Positions 12,887 to 23,811 of a stretch of 46,955 nucleotides of DNA are shown here, one piece after another. A program made the position numbers and the translations under genes. Numbering within the stretch: position 1 is the first letter of the stretch; every line of letters starts with the position of its first letter. The stretch covers positions 1 through 46,955 of the forward strand of contig MU623543.1 of assembly GCA_025201765.1 (NCBI GenBank), read 5' to 3'. This DNA is from Daldinia sp. FL1419. Taxonomy: Eukaryota > Ascomycota > Sordariomycetes > Xylariales > Hypoxylaceae. The notes beneath the pieces were generated by a model. It saw nothing but the letters and a program-made list of their open reading frames with translations, was not told the origin of the DNA and searched no databases.

Positions 12887-14332
12887 TTAGAGTAGACTTT
12901 TCGACACGAGGAGAGAGTGGGCGTTCGAGATAAGGTGAGAAGAGCCAGTCACCAAGGTTTGCATGCCTTCGTGGCGCTGAGCCGTCGCCAGCGCCTCCCG
13001 AACAGAGGCTGTCCGCAGTATGGCAGGTGGTTTACTCATGATTTTCAAAGCTGTGTCTTGCTGAGCCGCTTCCAGGCCCACAGTGGCTCCATCAACACGC
13101 CGTTTGTATGCCGTAAAGATAATTGTATCGAAGAAGAATTCGTGCTCCTCGCAGAACTGAACGATAAGGCCCACGAGTTTAGCAATGTCACGGCCCACGG
13201 GACTTCCAAATACCAAAATCCGCGGGTATCGTGCCCCTTTCACTTCGTATCCCTCGACCGACTCCCGGAACCAGGCCAACGCCACCGGGATGCTGGTTTC
13301 GTTGTGTGCGATATCAAGATGCCAACGGTAAGGCGTATGCTCAATGAGTTCAAACCGACCTGGCCATCGGTATTGATGGATACCATTGACGATATCCCCT
13401 TCGGTCAAGATTTCGTTTGAGTGGGATAAGTATGTATTTGCGAGTTGGATAGCCAAGGACAGATTCATAGATTCGGCAGCCACTAGTGGCCTTGGGCTCA
13501 AAGGATGCACAGTTTCGACGAACGCCAACGGAGAACCCACGCGGGCAGCCTCGTCCTCAAGGACCGTCTTCACCTCCGTCTGTTGCAGAACCGAAAAAGC
13601 AGGCACGCCCGCCTTCATGATCCCACTTTTGTGCCACGCGATATCTACCACATTCTGGCCCAGTAAGGGAATGTGATCTAGGCCTATAGGAGTAAAGCCA
13701 CACACCACGGGGCTCGGAAATATGTTGGTCGCATCGTATCGGCCACCAGCGTGGACTTCATAAACGGCGATATCTACCCCTTCACCCCGAAAGATGTGTA
13801 TCGACAACAACATGAGCAACTGCAAATAACTGGGTTGGAATGGGGGCGATGCTTGCTCCAAAGTGTCCCAAATCTGGAAGAAGTATTTCGCAAATACTTC
13901 CTCCGCGACTGGCTGAAAGTTGATGCGAATCCGCTCTCGCTCTGTATCCAAGTGAGGCGAGGTGTACAACCCAGTCTTGGCATCCACTCCGTTTCGCTGA
14001 AGATGGGCTCGTAAGAGGCTTTCCGTGAAAGCGCATGTGCTCCCTTTGCCCTTCGTGCCGGTGACATGGATGGTATCAAACCCTTCTAAATCCTGTTCCC
14101 AATTAGCAAGAGAGCGCAATATTGCTCTTGGTAGCATACGTGTCCCAGCACTCGGAGCCACTCCGTCATATAATAATTGTTAGGTCGAGGCTTTCGAGAT
14201 AGTTCCGAGCAATTCATTCGAATCCAGTCTCGAGAACGGGTAGAGAGAAGTCGAACAGCTTCCTGATTGGCCTTAGCACCAATTATGACTACGAATTTCC
14301 GAGCGTGTACTTACGGCATACGATTTGGCCAT
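12887..14332 (-). CDS. Folylpolyglutamate synthase-like protein (Mur ligase family, 451 aa)
   Basis: Three exons on the minus strand: 14315-14332, 14140-14271 and 12887-14092. The 43 and 47 nt introns are both phase 0; the second has a TTGCTAAT branch. The start MAKSYA and exon 2 (ending MTEWLRVLGH) supply the family's N-terminus, joined to DLEGFDTIHVTGTKGKGST, whose P-loop binds ATP. Further family blocks follow: EVHAGGRYDATNI, then GLDHIPLLGQNVVDIAWHKSGI with the lysine expected to be carbamylated, and a complete C-terminus near VTGSSHL. FPGS adds glutamates to tetrahydrofolate, retaining it in cytosol and mitochondria. At about 451 aa it is shorter than typical fungal MET7 enzymes (about 500), and EVHAGG replaces the usual EVGxGG. 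It may therefore be a divergent paralogue with a different acyl substrate (inference). No mitochondrial leader is seen. Confidence 0.8.
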
Positions 14333-15174
14333 GGTGATGTGATGTGTCAGTTGGCAGCAGATGATTGTGATGGGACGGGATCGATATCCCTCGCAGCTAT
14401 GTATATATAATTGGGTAATAATCAATAACTCACGGCGTCGGTGACGCTGAAATAAGTAGTCCTCTTGAAATTGTTGAAACGTACGGGAATTATGGATCTG
14501 GCAAGCAAAGGAGCAAGCATAGTAAGAACAGTTGTTGGTCACTATAGAGGATCCTTTAATAAGTTTTTGAGGGCTTGAAAGCTTCGAAGGAAATGGAATA
14601 TAATTTCAGTGATAGATTCCCGGAATTGCGCTGGGAAGGTATAGCCACGCTCCTCGTGTAGTTCACTGTCTATAGTAAGTAATTTATTATTAAGGCGTGT
14701 AGCTGCATTAGGACTATAATTTTTGTAAAATATAAAATGAAAAAAAATAAAAAAATACATGAAATCCGATATGCTATAATAATCACTAACTAAGAGATCA
14801 AAATATTAGAAGAAAAGGTTCAGTAACGGAATAGAGAAGGGGAGATAGTAGAATGCCTATAGATATGCAAGCTTTCTTTTATTTAATATAATGAAGGTAG
14901 GAAAATGAAGTAGGCTTTTCGAGGCGGCGCCGAACTGTGAAAGCGATGGAAAGGGTGGTATATGAAGCTATTCATAACCCCACCGTCGCCCCACCTCCGG
15001 GTCGCCGCCCCCATCATACGGAAGCAACCACAGAACAATATATCGTATATATAGAAAGATTAATTATAAAATTTAATCATTTCCATTAAAGGGTAAGATT
15101 TAATAGCTCTCAGATCTAAAATTTGAAGAATTTGAAGAAAAAGTTTGGAAAAGGGGGAAAAAAAGAAATTGTTC
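14333..15174. other. Intergenic, 5' side of the FPGS-like gene
   Basis: It holds the presumed minus-strand promoter and leader of the FPGS-like gene. The minus ORFs at 14273-14760 cover its first exon and leader and do not look like separate genes. A short GC-rich patch lies near 14930-15010. Confidence 0.45.
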
Positions 15175-15342
15175 TGCCCTCACACCGGATTGAACGATGG
15201 ACCTCTCCATTTCGAATTGCACCAAATCACATAGCGATCACGTGTTACGAGTGGAACGCTGATCACATGACAGTCAGCTTGATTGAAGCTAAAGGTTGAA
15301 ATTTGGGGTGGTTACATACCTCTACCACTGAGCTATAAGGGC
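15175..15342 (-). tRNA. tRNA-like gene or relic with a long insertion
   Basis: On the minus strand the 5' end GCCCTTA (15342-15336) pairs with TGAGGGC (15182-15176), including one G-U, to form a full acceptor stem. It is followed by TA and a D arm, GCTC-AGTGGTA-GAGG, a good A box. The 3' half has a five-pair T arm with loop TTCAATC, a B box, and a discriminator A at 15175. About 10 nt further on is a run of T, a Pol III terminator. The two halves are about 100 nt further apart than in a plain tRNA. I cannot find an anticodon stem that pairs with the right spacing. It is either an intron-containing tRNA that I cannot fold by hand, or a tRNA gene broken by an insertion. Amino acid identity is not assignable. 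Confidence 0.45.
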
Positions 15343-16145
15343 GCTTGTGGTGGCAAATTTCCGCTATTTTAGTCTTATATTCTTATGCGATCTCAAGTGC
15401 CCACTGTCCAAGTTACCCTCAAAATCATCCACGAAAAGTATGAAAATATGAGATGGGCAAGAGGGTATAACTCAGGGTAATAATATTGACATGACATTAG
15501 GTATCGTAAAGATTTTTTATACATAATAGTGTCCAAGGGAATGGGATATTCTACCGGCAACTACCTCCATGTTAGGGTAAGACATTGTCAGACAATGATC
15601 CCTATAATAAAATATCATTGGTGCTCTGGCTGGATCATTTATTTATTAGTCGGCGAGACCCTTATAAGATGGATGGTATGAATCTTAGGTATGGTATATA
15701 TCGACGTTGGTAAGGGCTGTCATCGCGAATTGGGACTTGGTGTCACACATCTAAGCAAATTTATAGCATCACACATGCACGTTGGAGCTATTTTAGGCAG
15801 GCTTTACGGGAGTGAGATGCGACTATTGGTTCTACTGGTCAGCTTGCATCTCGATTTAGGGCATAGAACCATACAAATTCCCGGACTATATTGCCATCCC
15901 ACCCTGATCCGAATATCCGCGCTATCACAGTGGTATAGAATTACAGACTTGTAACCTTGCTGAGGGGTAGTATTACCTCCCCTAAGCCACACAGCTGGGT
16001 AATGATAGGTGGATTATTGAGGTGGGTTGGATTTTAAAGAGTGGTTTGAAATTCCGCTCTCTTCTAAGATCTATTAGAGATTGAGGAAATCGTCTTATTT
16101 TTCAAATGTAGCAAAGTTCTTGAGCCACTTCACGACCGTCGAAGG
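15343..16145. other. Intergenic, upstream of the DUF3433 gene
   Basis: An 87-codon ORF (15691-15954, plus) has no recognisable homology. The rest looks like promoter and leader sequence for the gene starting at 16146. Confidence 0.4.
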
Positions 16146-19100
16146 ATGTCCGGCATTCGCCGTGGTGGTTTCGCCCCGATTCCACAAGAGGAGCAAGTCA
16201 GCGAACAGAAACAGCAGCGGAAACGGACTATAAACGATTTTCGCAGTCAAGTGCAGCAAGTGATTCGACAAAGCGCTGCACATCAAGAAAGGAGTCAAGA
16301 AAGCATCCGTAGCTCGCCTGCTTTTTCGGACACAACACTTATCGCCGGTGATTATCTAAGCATACCGGTAAAGCGTCATGAAGAAGCAGACAGAAGGGAG
16401 TTTGTAGAGTATAATGATGGATATTATGGCCCCGAGGCAGCAGGGCTCTCTCCAATATCAAGTGCCAAAGCTGGTCATGGAATAGAAGTTTATTCCGGAC
16501 CTACTACTCCCTACCTGTCCTCTGGGGAGCTTCGTGACGATGATGACGATGGTAGTCGGTACGGAACTGGGTATCGTGGATCTGAGGGAATGGTTGAAGA
16601 AAATAAATATGAGGAAAGGAACTATAAACCTCTTTTTTTAAGATGGCAAGTCTTAGTTGCCCTTTTGTTAGGTCTGGCGATCCTTGTCGCTTTAGCTGAA
16701 CTCGCTATTCAACTTCTTCCGAATGATTCTGGGATCAACTTATTTTCAAAAACGTATGAACATACTGCAAAAGTTCATCCTCGATCCTACTTTGAAAGTG
16801 AAGCGTCCGCGTGGCACAAACTAGCTCAGTTTAGACGCCAGAATGATACTGGGCCAGTGACGACCACCGCACCGACCGAATCCACATCTTATACCGTCAC
16901 GGAGGCTCCGTCATCTTCAAGCGTAATATCACAAATAACCACAACATCAGCCGAAGTAGGAACCACGAAGGAGATCAGTACAGAAACCACCGGGGCATCA
17001 ACATCAACCACGATACCAATTACAATAAGGCCTCCCCAGCCGCCACCTACAACGACCACATCAGAGGCCTCCCCTTCTCCCCCTCCCCCTCCTCCACCGC
17101 CACCACCACCACCACCACCACCACCAGATTCATCATCAGACAATAGCCTTCCACCGCCCTTCACCCTGTCTATGACACTCCCTTTCATGTCCACTGTTCC
17201 ACCAGTTACGTCAGTGACGTTGCCCACACTAATAATACCTCCGTCCACCAGTCCACCAGGATCACAGAATCCTTCTGGACCTCATGGAAGCTCGTCGACG
17301 AGAGGTCACTCGCCATTGCCTACACCGGATCATCCAGGACACTTAGATCCAGGTCACTCAGGTCATCCCCCAATACCAGTACCATCGAATTCACAATCTA
17401 CAAGTTCTACATCATCGTCGTCATCCTCGAGGCTACCATTCCCGCCGGGCCCGGAACCGTCTTCAACCTCAACTACAAGACTTTCATCTTCAACTTCTAC
17501 GGAGCCTCCCGAAACCACGCCGGAACTACCGGGAACTACTACGCGTTTGTCAATTAGCTCAACTAGCACACAGTCCTCGGATGCCACCACAACAGCTGAA
17601 ACCACAAACGGAACTTCTAGTACTTCTCTAAGCAGCCCGACTAGCGACAAGATTTCAACCAAAACCAGTACTACGGATGGAAACATCGGTCACTCCTCGG
17701 GCTTCTCCTCGTTGACATCATCTAGTACGACGAGTAGCATTTTGGCTCCTTCGACGCAACCACCCGTGTTAATAACAGAAACCGAATTGCCGGAACCTTT
17801 CACCACGATTACGAACATTCCGGATGGACCATCGCCTCCTCCGCCCATAATTACAACAGTTGTTAGTTCGACTACTCGGGACGGTCAAGTTTATGTAACC
17901 ACTTACCTACAGGGAATAAAGGCCCATCAAAATGACAGAGTCGTAGACTATGTAACCACATATACGGACTCACACGGTAGACCTACTCGAACGGCGACTG
18001 TCTTACGACAAATATCTACAGAAATAACAGTCTATACCGATTCTCATGGAAAGCCCACGAGTACTAGTACACTCATATTTATTTACCCCCCAAGTCAAAC
18101 GGTTCTCACGGACTATCAAGGCCGTGCGACACGAACTCAGGATTATTATCTTGACCTAACTGCGCAAACCTTATACGATGGAGATGGCCGTCCGACAGCT
18201 ACTAGGACTTATGCAATCACAGAGACACCTATGCTAACTACCATGTTCGATGCGAATGGTATACCAACCTTGACGAAAACCGAGCTTGTCCCCCTATCCT
18301 TAACCACTACGCAGTTAGTAACTCCATCTTCAGGGGTTTCGCCGAATGGAAACAAACAGGCGATAAATATTGTCCCTATTTCAAACGGGAAATATTTTCT
18401 AGGTCTGATGCTCCCTACGTTTATCGCGATCCTTGTGGCAATTCCAATCAAGATACTGGATTATACTGCGAGGCTTTATCATCCATTTCACGTACTAACA
18501 TCAACTGGAGGGGCGCTAGCCCCCGATGCCATATGTTTCCAAACTACCAATATATCGAATATAAGAGCACGCTTTCGCGCATTAATGAACGGGCAATGGC
18601 TTCTTAGCCTTACCGGACTGTTGTTACTGGGAAGCGTGATTATAATCCCACTGATTTCCGAGTCCGTCCGTATTATCCTAAGCGGTTCTAACTGTCCCGC
18701 ACCAAATGGAAACTTGTCTACCTGTGTCATGGTCCTTGGTGTCCATCCAGTGCCAGCCCAAGTCGCTGTCGTGTTTCTTGCTATTATGACAATCCTCGTC
18801 GGGATTACTGCGATTGTTCTTAGGAAATGGGGAACGGGGTTAAGTTGGAACCCTTGGAGTTTATTCCATATGAGACATCTCGCGGCGGATCACGAATTCC
18901 GTACCACGATACTGCGTCGCTTACGCGAGAAGAACGGTCGCATTACGAACGCCGATATGAACGGGACTTTCGAAGCAATGCCCTTCACATTGTAAGCAGC
19001 CTTAATAAACCCAACCGGTTGAAGGAATCGAATCGGCTAACTATCGTTAAGGAATTACTTTAAAGATAACGGCGTCTCCCGGTACGGTATACTTATCTTG

Positions 19101-19890
19101 AACGAGGGACAGTCTCAGAAGAAATTTGGGAAGTCGGTTACTTTCGGAAGAGGAAAAGCCCCAGGACGACACAAAGGGGTAAATTCAATGCCATTTTTCG
19201 TTCTTACATGGACCGGGAGACTGGCTTTTCTAGCCTTATTATGTGGCGTGATGATCGGCCTCATGATATATATCATTACAGGAGACGGCCAGGACTACAC
19301 ACAGTTTATGGCGGGCAGATGGCGTATTTTACGGTTCACATTAACGACGGTCGGTGTTATAATCTCGATATTATGGGGATTATTCTTTAATGGTGAGTCT
19401 AATTAATCATAGCATATTAAAAACCCCTGAATTTTCGCGTTAACAAGGTTCACCAGCCGTCGCGTTTCTAAGTCCTTATAAACAACTCCATCGCGTTCGC
19501 CTCTATAATGGAGAGGCTTTATATATGACACCGCGGAATAATGCATTTACCGGGCTTTGGTCGTCGCTGACGCCTGGACGCCGAGACATCTATCTCGGAC
19601 TGGTATGCGCTACTTCGATCTTATCCGAGATCCTCCCTATGCTTTTGAGCACCGCGTTGGATAAATGCACCGAAAAATTCTGGGCGCATACGGTTTGTAT
19701 CTGGATGGCAGTAGGAGTACTGAGCGAGATGATAATCACTGTGTCGATTTCCTTTTTTATAACGTGGCCACATATGCCCATTGATCCTAGTACTGTGGCG
19801 GGTTCGATATATTATGCTTTAACGAACTTCCCCTCTATGGACCTACCATCAAGGTCCCTTTTAGGTAGACCAAGTCCGGGCATGGTTTAA
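16146..19890 (+). CDS. DUF3433 domain membrane protein (1209 aa)
   Basis: Three exons: 16146-18991, 19052-19392 and 19448-19890. The introns are 60 nt (GTAAGC, GGCTAAC branch, TTAAG) and 55 nt (GTGAGT, AACAAG). Reading past the first donor gives a premature stop at 18995, so a single-exon call would lose the last 260 residues. The N-terminus is hydrophilic with an acidic patch (DDDDD near 131-135), then a membrane segment at about 166-191. A long Ser/Thr/Pro-rich stretch follows with 16 prolines in a row. Residues 600-710 hold five degenerate repeats of the type YTDSHGRPT. The C-terminal part has about six more hydrophobic segments and family landmarks: GKYFLGLMLPT, then ILWGLFF, SPYKQLH, FTGLWSSL and DPSTVAGSIYYA. 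DUF3433 proteins are fungal, multi-spanning and of unknown function; the Ser/Thr-rich part is probably outside and O-glycosylated (inference). The end at 19890 is abrupt, and one more short exon is possible. Confidence 0.85.
17079..17126 (+). repeat. Proline-coding (CCN)16 tract
   Basis: Sixteen consecutive Pro codons, the last nine being pure CCA, lie inside the DUF3433 gene. Such tracts are prone to length change; length differences stay in frame. The reverse strand makes an artefactual poly-Gly ORF. Confidence 0.9.
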
Positions 19891-19995
19891 ACGGTGAATA
19901 TTAGGGGAAGACATATACCTATATATGTAGGTATGACTAGTGGTCTAGCTTGGTGGGCAGCATTATAAAGCCCCTATGTACAATATCAAGCATGT

Positions 19996-21117
19996 TTAAT
20001 TATACTTTGCTTGGTGGTACTTGAGCCCCTTTTCAGCACGGTCAATAGCGACCTTAGTTGCCTCATCAATATCTTCTTTTGGAAGACCTAGATCATCGTT
20101 GATGAGGTTTCCATACTTGCCCTCAAAATCATTACAGCCGTCCCGAAAGACCCTGCTGTAGAGAAGCTGAGGATAGGCTAGCGCATCGCCATTGAAAAGC
20201 CGCTTTTGCGCTTCAAGGAACCGTTCATTGCTCTTTTCATACTCAATCTTCCAGTCCGACTCTTTGGTGCCTGTAGCGCGGAGAACGGAAGCGAACATGT
20301 CTTTTTGGCTAACGTGGAATGAAGACACGTATATAAATTTGTTCTTGTAGTTCGATAAGCTTGGAGCCCCCTGATTCTCGGGTTCAATTGGCAAAGAGAG
20401 TAGCTTAGCTACAGCTCTTCCTACTTGTGGCCAGGTCTACATATTTATGTATTAGCATTTCATAAACATACCAAGGCTTCACGGGTTATACTCACACTAG
20501 TGTTCATCTTAGTCTCACCGTCGTCGAAAAACGTCCAGGTCCGCGTCTTCCATTCCATACCGTATGTCTCTTTTCCAAATCCAAGGCTGTATTCATACCA
20601 AAACCCTGTTACTACTCCTATCCAAGAACTCTTTCCCAAATCCTCAACGAGCTTTCGCGAAGACAATTCGATGTTGCCTATAAGGATATCCTTTCCCATG
20701 GCCTCGTCTGCCATATCGCATCCCCATTCATTAGGTAATACGAAGGGCACATTAGCGGCAGCGGCAGCACGAATTAGTTTCAACTGGGTATCTGGAGCGG
20801 CTCTCGTATCCATAGTAATGATGAGCACATCTTGCCCCTTTAACCCATCCACCAGTGTCGATTCGTCGTCATAATCTACTTTAGCGACCTTCACACCCCC
20901 GGGAATAGAATTTGCGGCCGAGCTGCTCTTGCGTGTAATGGCAGTAATCTCGTGTTTTCCAAGCTTTAAAAGCTCTTCGGTGATGAACGACCCAACCGTT
21001 CCAGTAGCCTGTTCAGTAGGTACAATAAATTAGCCTGGATACAAGATATACGTCTCTGAAGAGGCTGTCACTTACACCAACGATCGCTATCCGTTTGATA
21101 TAATTGTATTGAGGCAT
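19996..21117 (-). CDS. NmrA/isoflavone-reductase-like oxidoreductase, CipA type (331 aa)
   Basis: Three exons on the minus strand: 21076-21117, 20496-21008 and 19996-20436. Introns are 67 nt (GTAAGT to ACAG, GGCTAAT branch) and 59 nt (GTGAGT to TGTAG, TGCTAAT branch), both phase 0. The start MPQYNYIKRIAIVG runs through intron 1 into ATGTVGSFI, so the glycine motif of the NAD(P)-binding Rossmann fold (GATGTVGS) is split by the intron. Later blocks are VLPNEWGCDM, then FWYEYSLGFG, TWPQVGRAVAKLLSLP and YVSSFHVSQKDMF, typical of fungal CipA-like members of the NmrA family. It should be a soluble NAD(P)H-binding protein. Some relatives reduce phenylpropanoids, while NmrA itself is a redox-sensing regulator without catalysis, so the substrate is unknown. 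The gene converges on the DUF3433 gene, with about 105 bp between stop codons. Confidence 0.85.
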
Positions 21118-22309
21118 GGTGGATGGGATTAATTCTTTTTAACTGGTATATTTTCCGGGTTTTGGGTTTGCTTAATATGAAAGCCTTTTGTTACATCGAT
21201 GGGGACAAGACAAGTAGGCCTTGAGCCCGCCTTATATACGCGGGATGAACACGACTTACATCATGTTTCGGTACCCAGCGGATAGACTTCCACGCATAAT
21301 CTAATGAAAATCTTGCATTCAAATTCTACCAGGTATTCCTTACCGTGTTAGAGTTCTCGGGTCTTATAACGGACTTAATCAGTTACTAGCCCTGATCGGG
21401 TTTAATGGAATTAAGTCACTGAGATTCCCATACTACTCGTCGGATTTAGCATATTACCCGATTTGGAATCCTGGCTTGATTCCTTCGCATCCGCGGGAAG
21501 TGTCTTGGTAAACTAAAATAGCCTATTAGATAGCTCTTCTATACATATAGGCTAAGTCTAGACTAGGAGTTCGGTCTTTTGTGAGAGCGCGAGAAGCGTA
21601 TGACTGGTTGTGAGCCCATGCTTCGCTCTTGGATCTCTAGTGATATGGGGGAGTCTGGATTATAAATCGTTCCTATAGATGAGGGAATGGAGCGACTATA
21701 TTGTTCTCCTAGTTAACCGATACGATAAATATAACTTGTGTCTCACTAGTGGTGGTTCTTTGCGATATTCTATAAATCTAGGTGTATTTTGGGTAGTCCA
21801 CTTTATATCGCCAAGTCCGAATGTCTCCTGAAGGTATATCAAGACCAAAACGCCAATTATTAATATAAATAAATTAGACTTGCACCTTACATCCTGCCGC
21901 TAATCTATATGAGTGTACTAATGGGCATAATATTTCTTCAATCCGGCACCTAATGTTAACGTAGCAGTCTCGTCGCGGAGCTGAACTGACCTGCATAGCT
22001 CACCACGTTACAAAGGCGATTAATCAGCTTAACTACCTTTATATTTACTTGGATGAATGAGACAAACTCATGTATCTACACGTCTAATTATGTTTATTCG
22101 TGCTGGGATCGATTGGTTCGAGACCTGGGTTTGCCTCCCATATATAGTCTTTTATAACGTATATATCAGCCACAGAGTAGTAATAAGAAAGTTTTTGTAT
22201 ATCACAATAAAAGACTAAGAACTACAATTTTCTCTCAACAAAGAACCCCTAGAAAGTAATTTCTATAAACCTGTTTAGCCACTTATCGTTTCCCAAATCA
22301 GTGTTGGCT
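21118..22309. other. Intergenic, no gene seen
   Basis: The first part should carry the promoter of the NmrA-like gene. No ORF of note and no identifiable transposon. Confidence 0.45.
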
Positions 22310-22371
22310 GTAAGTTCGGCTCCGCCCTATTATAACCCCCTAAAACCCCCTTCCAGCATCACCGAACTTAC
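22310..22371. repeat. 10 bp perfect inverted repeat with 42 bp spacer
   Basis: GTAAGTTCGG (22310-22319) and its exact complement CCGAACTTAC (22362-22371) enclose a C-rich spacer. The symmetry does not continue outward or inward. It may be the terminal repeat of a tiny element, a hairpin, or chance. Confidence 0.4.
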
Positions 22372-23236
22372 GGTAGGCTACCGACCTAGGTTCCTGACCT
22401 AGATAAGTAGTTTTATTCAAGACGTAATAACTTTCCCCTTTATAAGACCATCATGGGAAGGTTTACGGGGTAGATGAACCAAGTCTATGTTGAGAACCGA
22501 AAATATTTACCAAACCCAAGATAGAAAACCACCCACTCATGGATAATTTGGCCGAATAATACACTTCTCCTAATAGAGTATTATAGCAGCTCTGCTATAT
22601 GAATTAAAAACCATAACCCTGTCGAGACCTTTAGGCCTTTGAGTATAACCTGGTGATATACTTATGTTAGCATCACACGTGAACTAGGAAATATTTGGTA
22701 CACAACAAAATTTCAGTACCTTGGCATCGCTCATAGACGGTAAACTTCCCACGCCAAGATGGCACAAGACTTGAACTGTCATTTTTAGGGTGAGCCAAGA
22801 TATATAGTCTATAAAAAATGCCCATCAGGGTTCTTCTCATATACCGTTACTCACACGATATACAGATATTCTAGACTTCATTATCACAATCACAGAGACA
22901 AGGTCAGATTTTTATGAGCTCATAATGGATTATGTTGTTAGCTTGGCAGCGATCCATCCTGCTAGCCATCGGCGTAATATCCCTTATAGGAATCTGTATG
23001 TCTGTCTTTCCACCTAGTATATCGGTACGAGAATACGTTTGCCAGAGCCCAGATCAAGCTTTGGGTCATAGTTTATTCCAGATGACAATTTCAAGAATAC
23101 TGATAAGTTAGTAGATTCAATGCTCGGGCATCCATATATAAGTCGTCCATACACCTAGGTGTCTAGCTGAGTTGAAATACCTACTTACCATACTCCTAGA
23201 TTGTCAAATCAGCAAAGCACGGTGTGCATCATCAAA
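22372..23236. other. Promoter region of the secreted His/Cys protein
   Basis: No ORF. Two CAAGGT-type hexamers are annotated separately. Confidence 0.4.
22718..22904. promoter_or_regulatory. Two CAAGGT-type candidate zinc-response hexamers
   Basis: ACCTTG at 22718-22723 and CAAGGT at 22899-22904 lie about 515 and 335 bp before the ATG at 23237. They contain the ACCTT/AAGGT half-site known for the Zap1 class of zinc regulators. Assignment is inference: a single hexamer is expected by chance about once in 2 kb. Confidence 0.3.
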
Positions 23237-23811
23237 ATGTACAAAGCCAACGCAATTCTTTCTGCTTTTCTCGCCGCCTCGACGGCCGTCGCACAAACGT
23301 TGCCACCGTCGCCAACCGCGTCTGTAGGATGTCATCCCCATGGAGATCATTGGTAGGATTCCCTCTCACCGAGCCCTCATGGAAATAAACCGAACTTATC
23401 AAATCGCCCAGGCATTGCGATGGACCAGCTTCGAGCACGGCTTCCATATTCAGCACCGATAGTAACGAGGGCTCACAAACACAAACCCTTGCGCCAAGTC
23501 CCACGGAGTCTATCGGTTGCGAACCTCACGGAGATCATTGGCATTGTGATGGTCCTGCAGCAGCGGCCACTGCATCCACAAGTAATGCAACAGGCGATCA
23601 ACATGGTGAGGGAAATGGGAGCTTAGCGCCTAGTCCAACTGAGTCGGTTGGTTGCAAGCCGCACGGCGACCATTGGCACTGCGATGGGCCTGCTGTAGCT
23701 AGTAGTACATCGTCTGTACCGCCTACAGAAACAGGTGGTGTTGGAAAAGTAGAAGTTGGTAGTCTTGCTATGTTAGGTGGTCTGTTGGCAGTTGCAGGAA
23801 TGGGTCTTTGA
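23237..23811 (+). CDS. Secreted GPI-type protein with three C-x2-H-G-D-H-W-H-C repeats (171 aa)
   Basis: Two exons, 23237-23352 and 23412-23811, with a 59 nt intron (GTAGGA to CCCAG) that removes a TAG and falls inside the first repeat's HW codons. The product starts with a signal peptide (MYKANAILSAFLAASTAVA, cut before Q20) and ends in a hydrophobic tail typical of a GPI-anchor signal. Between them are three near-identical blocks, each SPT.S.GC.PHGDHWHCDGPA, with Cys at 32/41, 75/84 and 120/129. They are separated by Ser/Thr/Ala-rich linkers. The dense His and Cys point to transition-metal binding, most likely zinc. The same spacing, CHKHGDESFC, occurs in the ectodomain of the ZIP transporter 900 bp downstream. 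The likely role is a cell-wall or surface zinc-binding partner of that transporter. It is not homologous to Pra1/Zps1 zincophores as far as I can see. Repeat identity at the DNA level is lower than at the protein level, so the repeats are old and selected. Confidence 0.8.

Noticed and set aside
12917..14014. Several plus-strand ORFs of 87-167 codons
   Set aside because: They lie antisense to the FPGS-like gene, whose family match is clear.
16889..17248. Minus-strand ORF with a poly-Gly run
   Set aside because: It is the antisense of the proline/Ser/Thr-rich part of the DUF3433 gene.
12887..21117. Secondary-metabolite cluster (FPGS-like, NmrA-like, and the distant BBE oxidase)
   Set aside because: No polyketide synthase, peptide synthetase, terpene synthase or cluster regulator occurs in the window, and housekeeping genes lie between.
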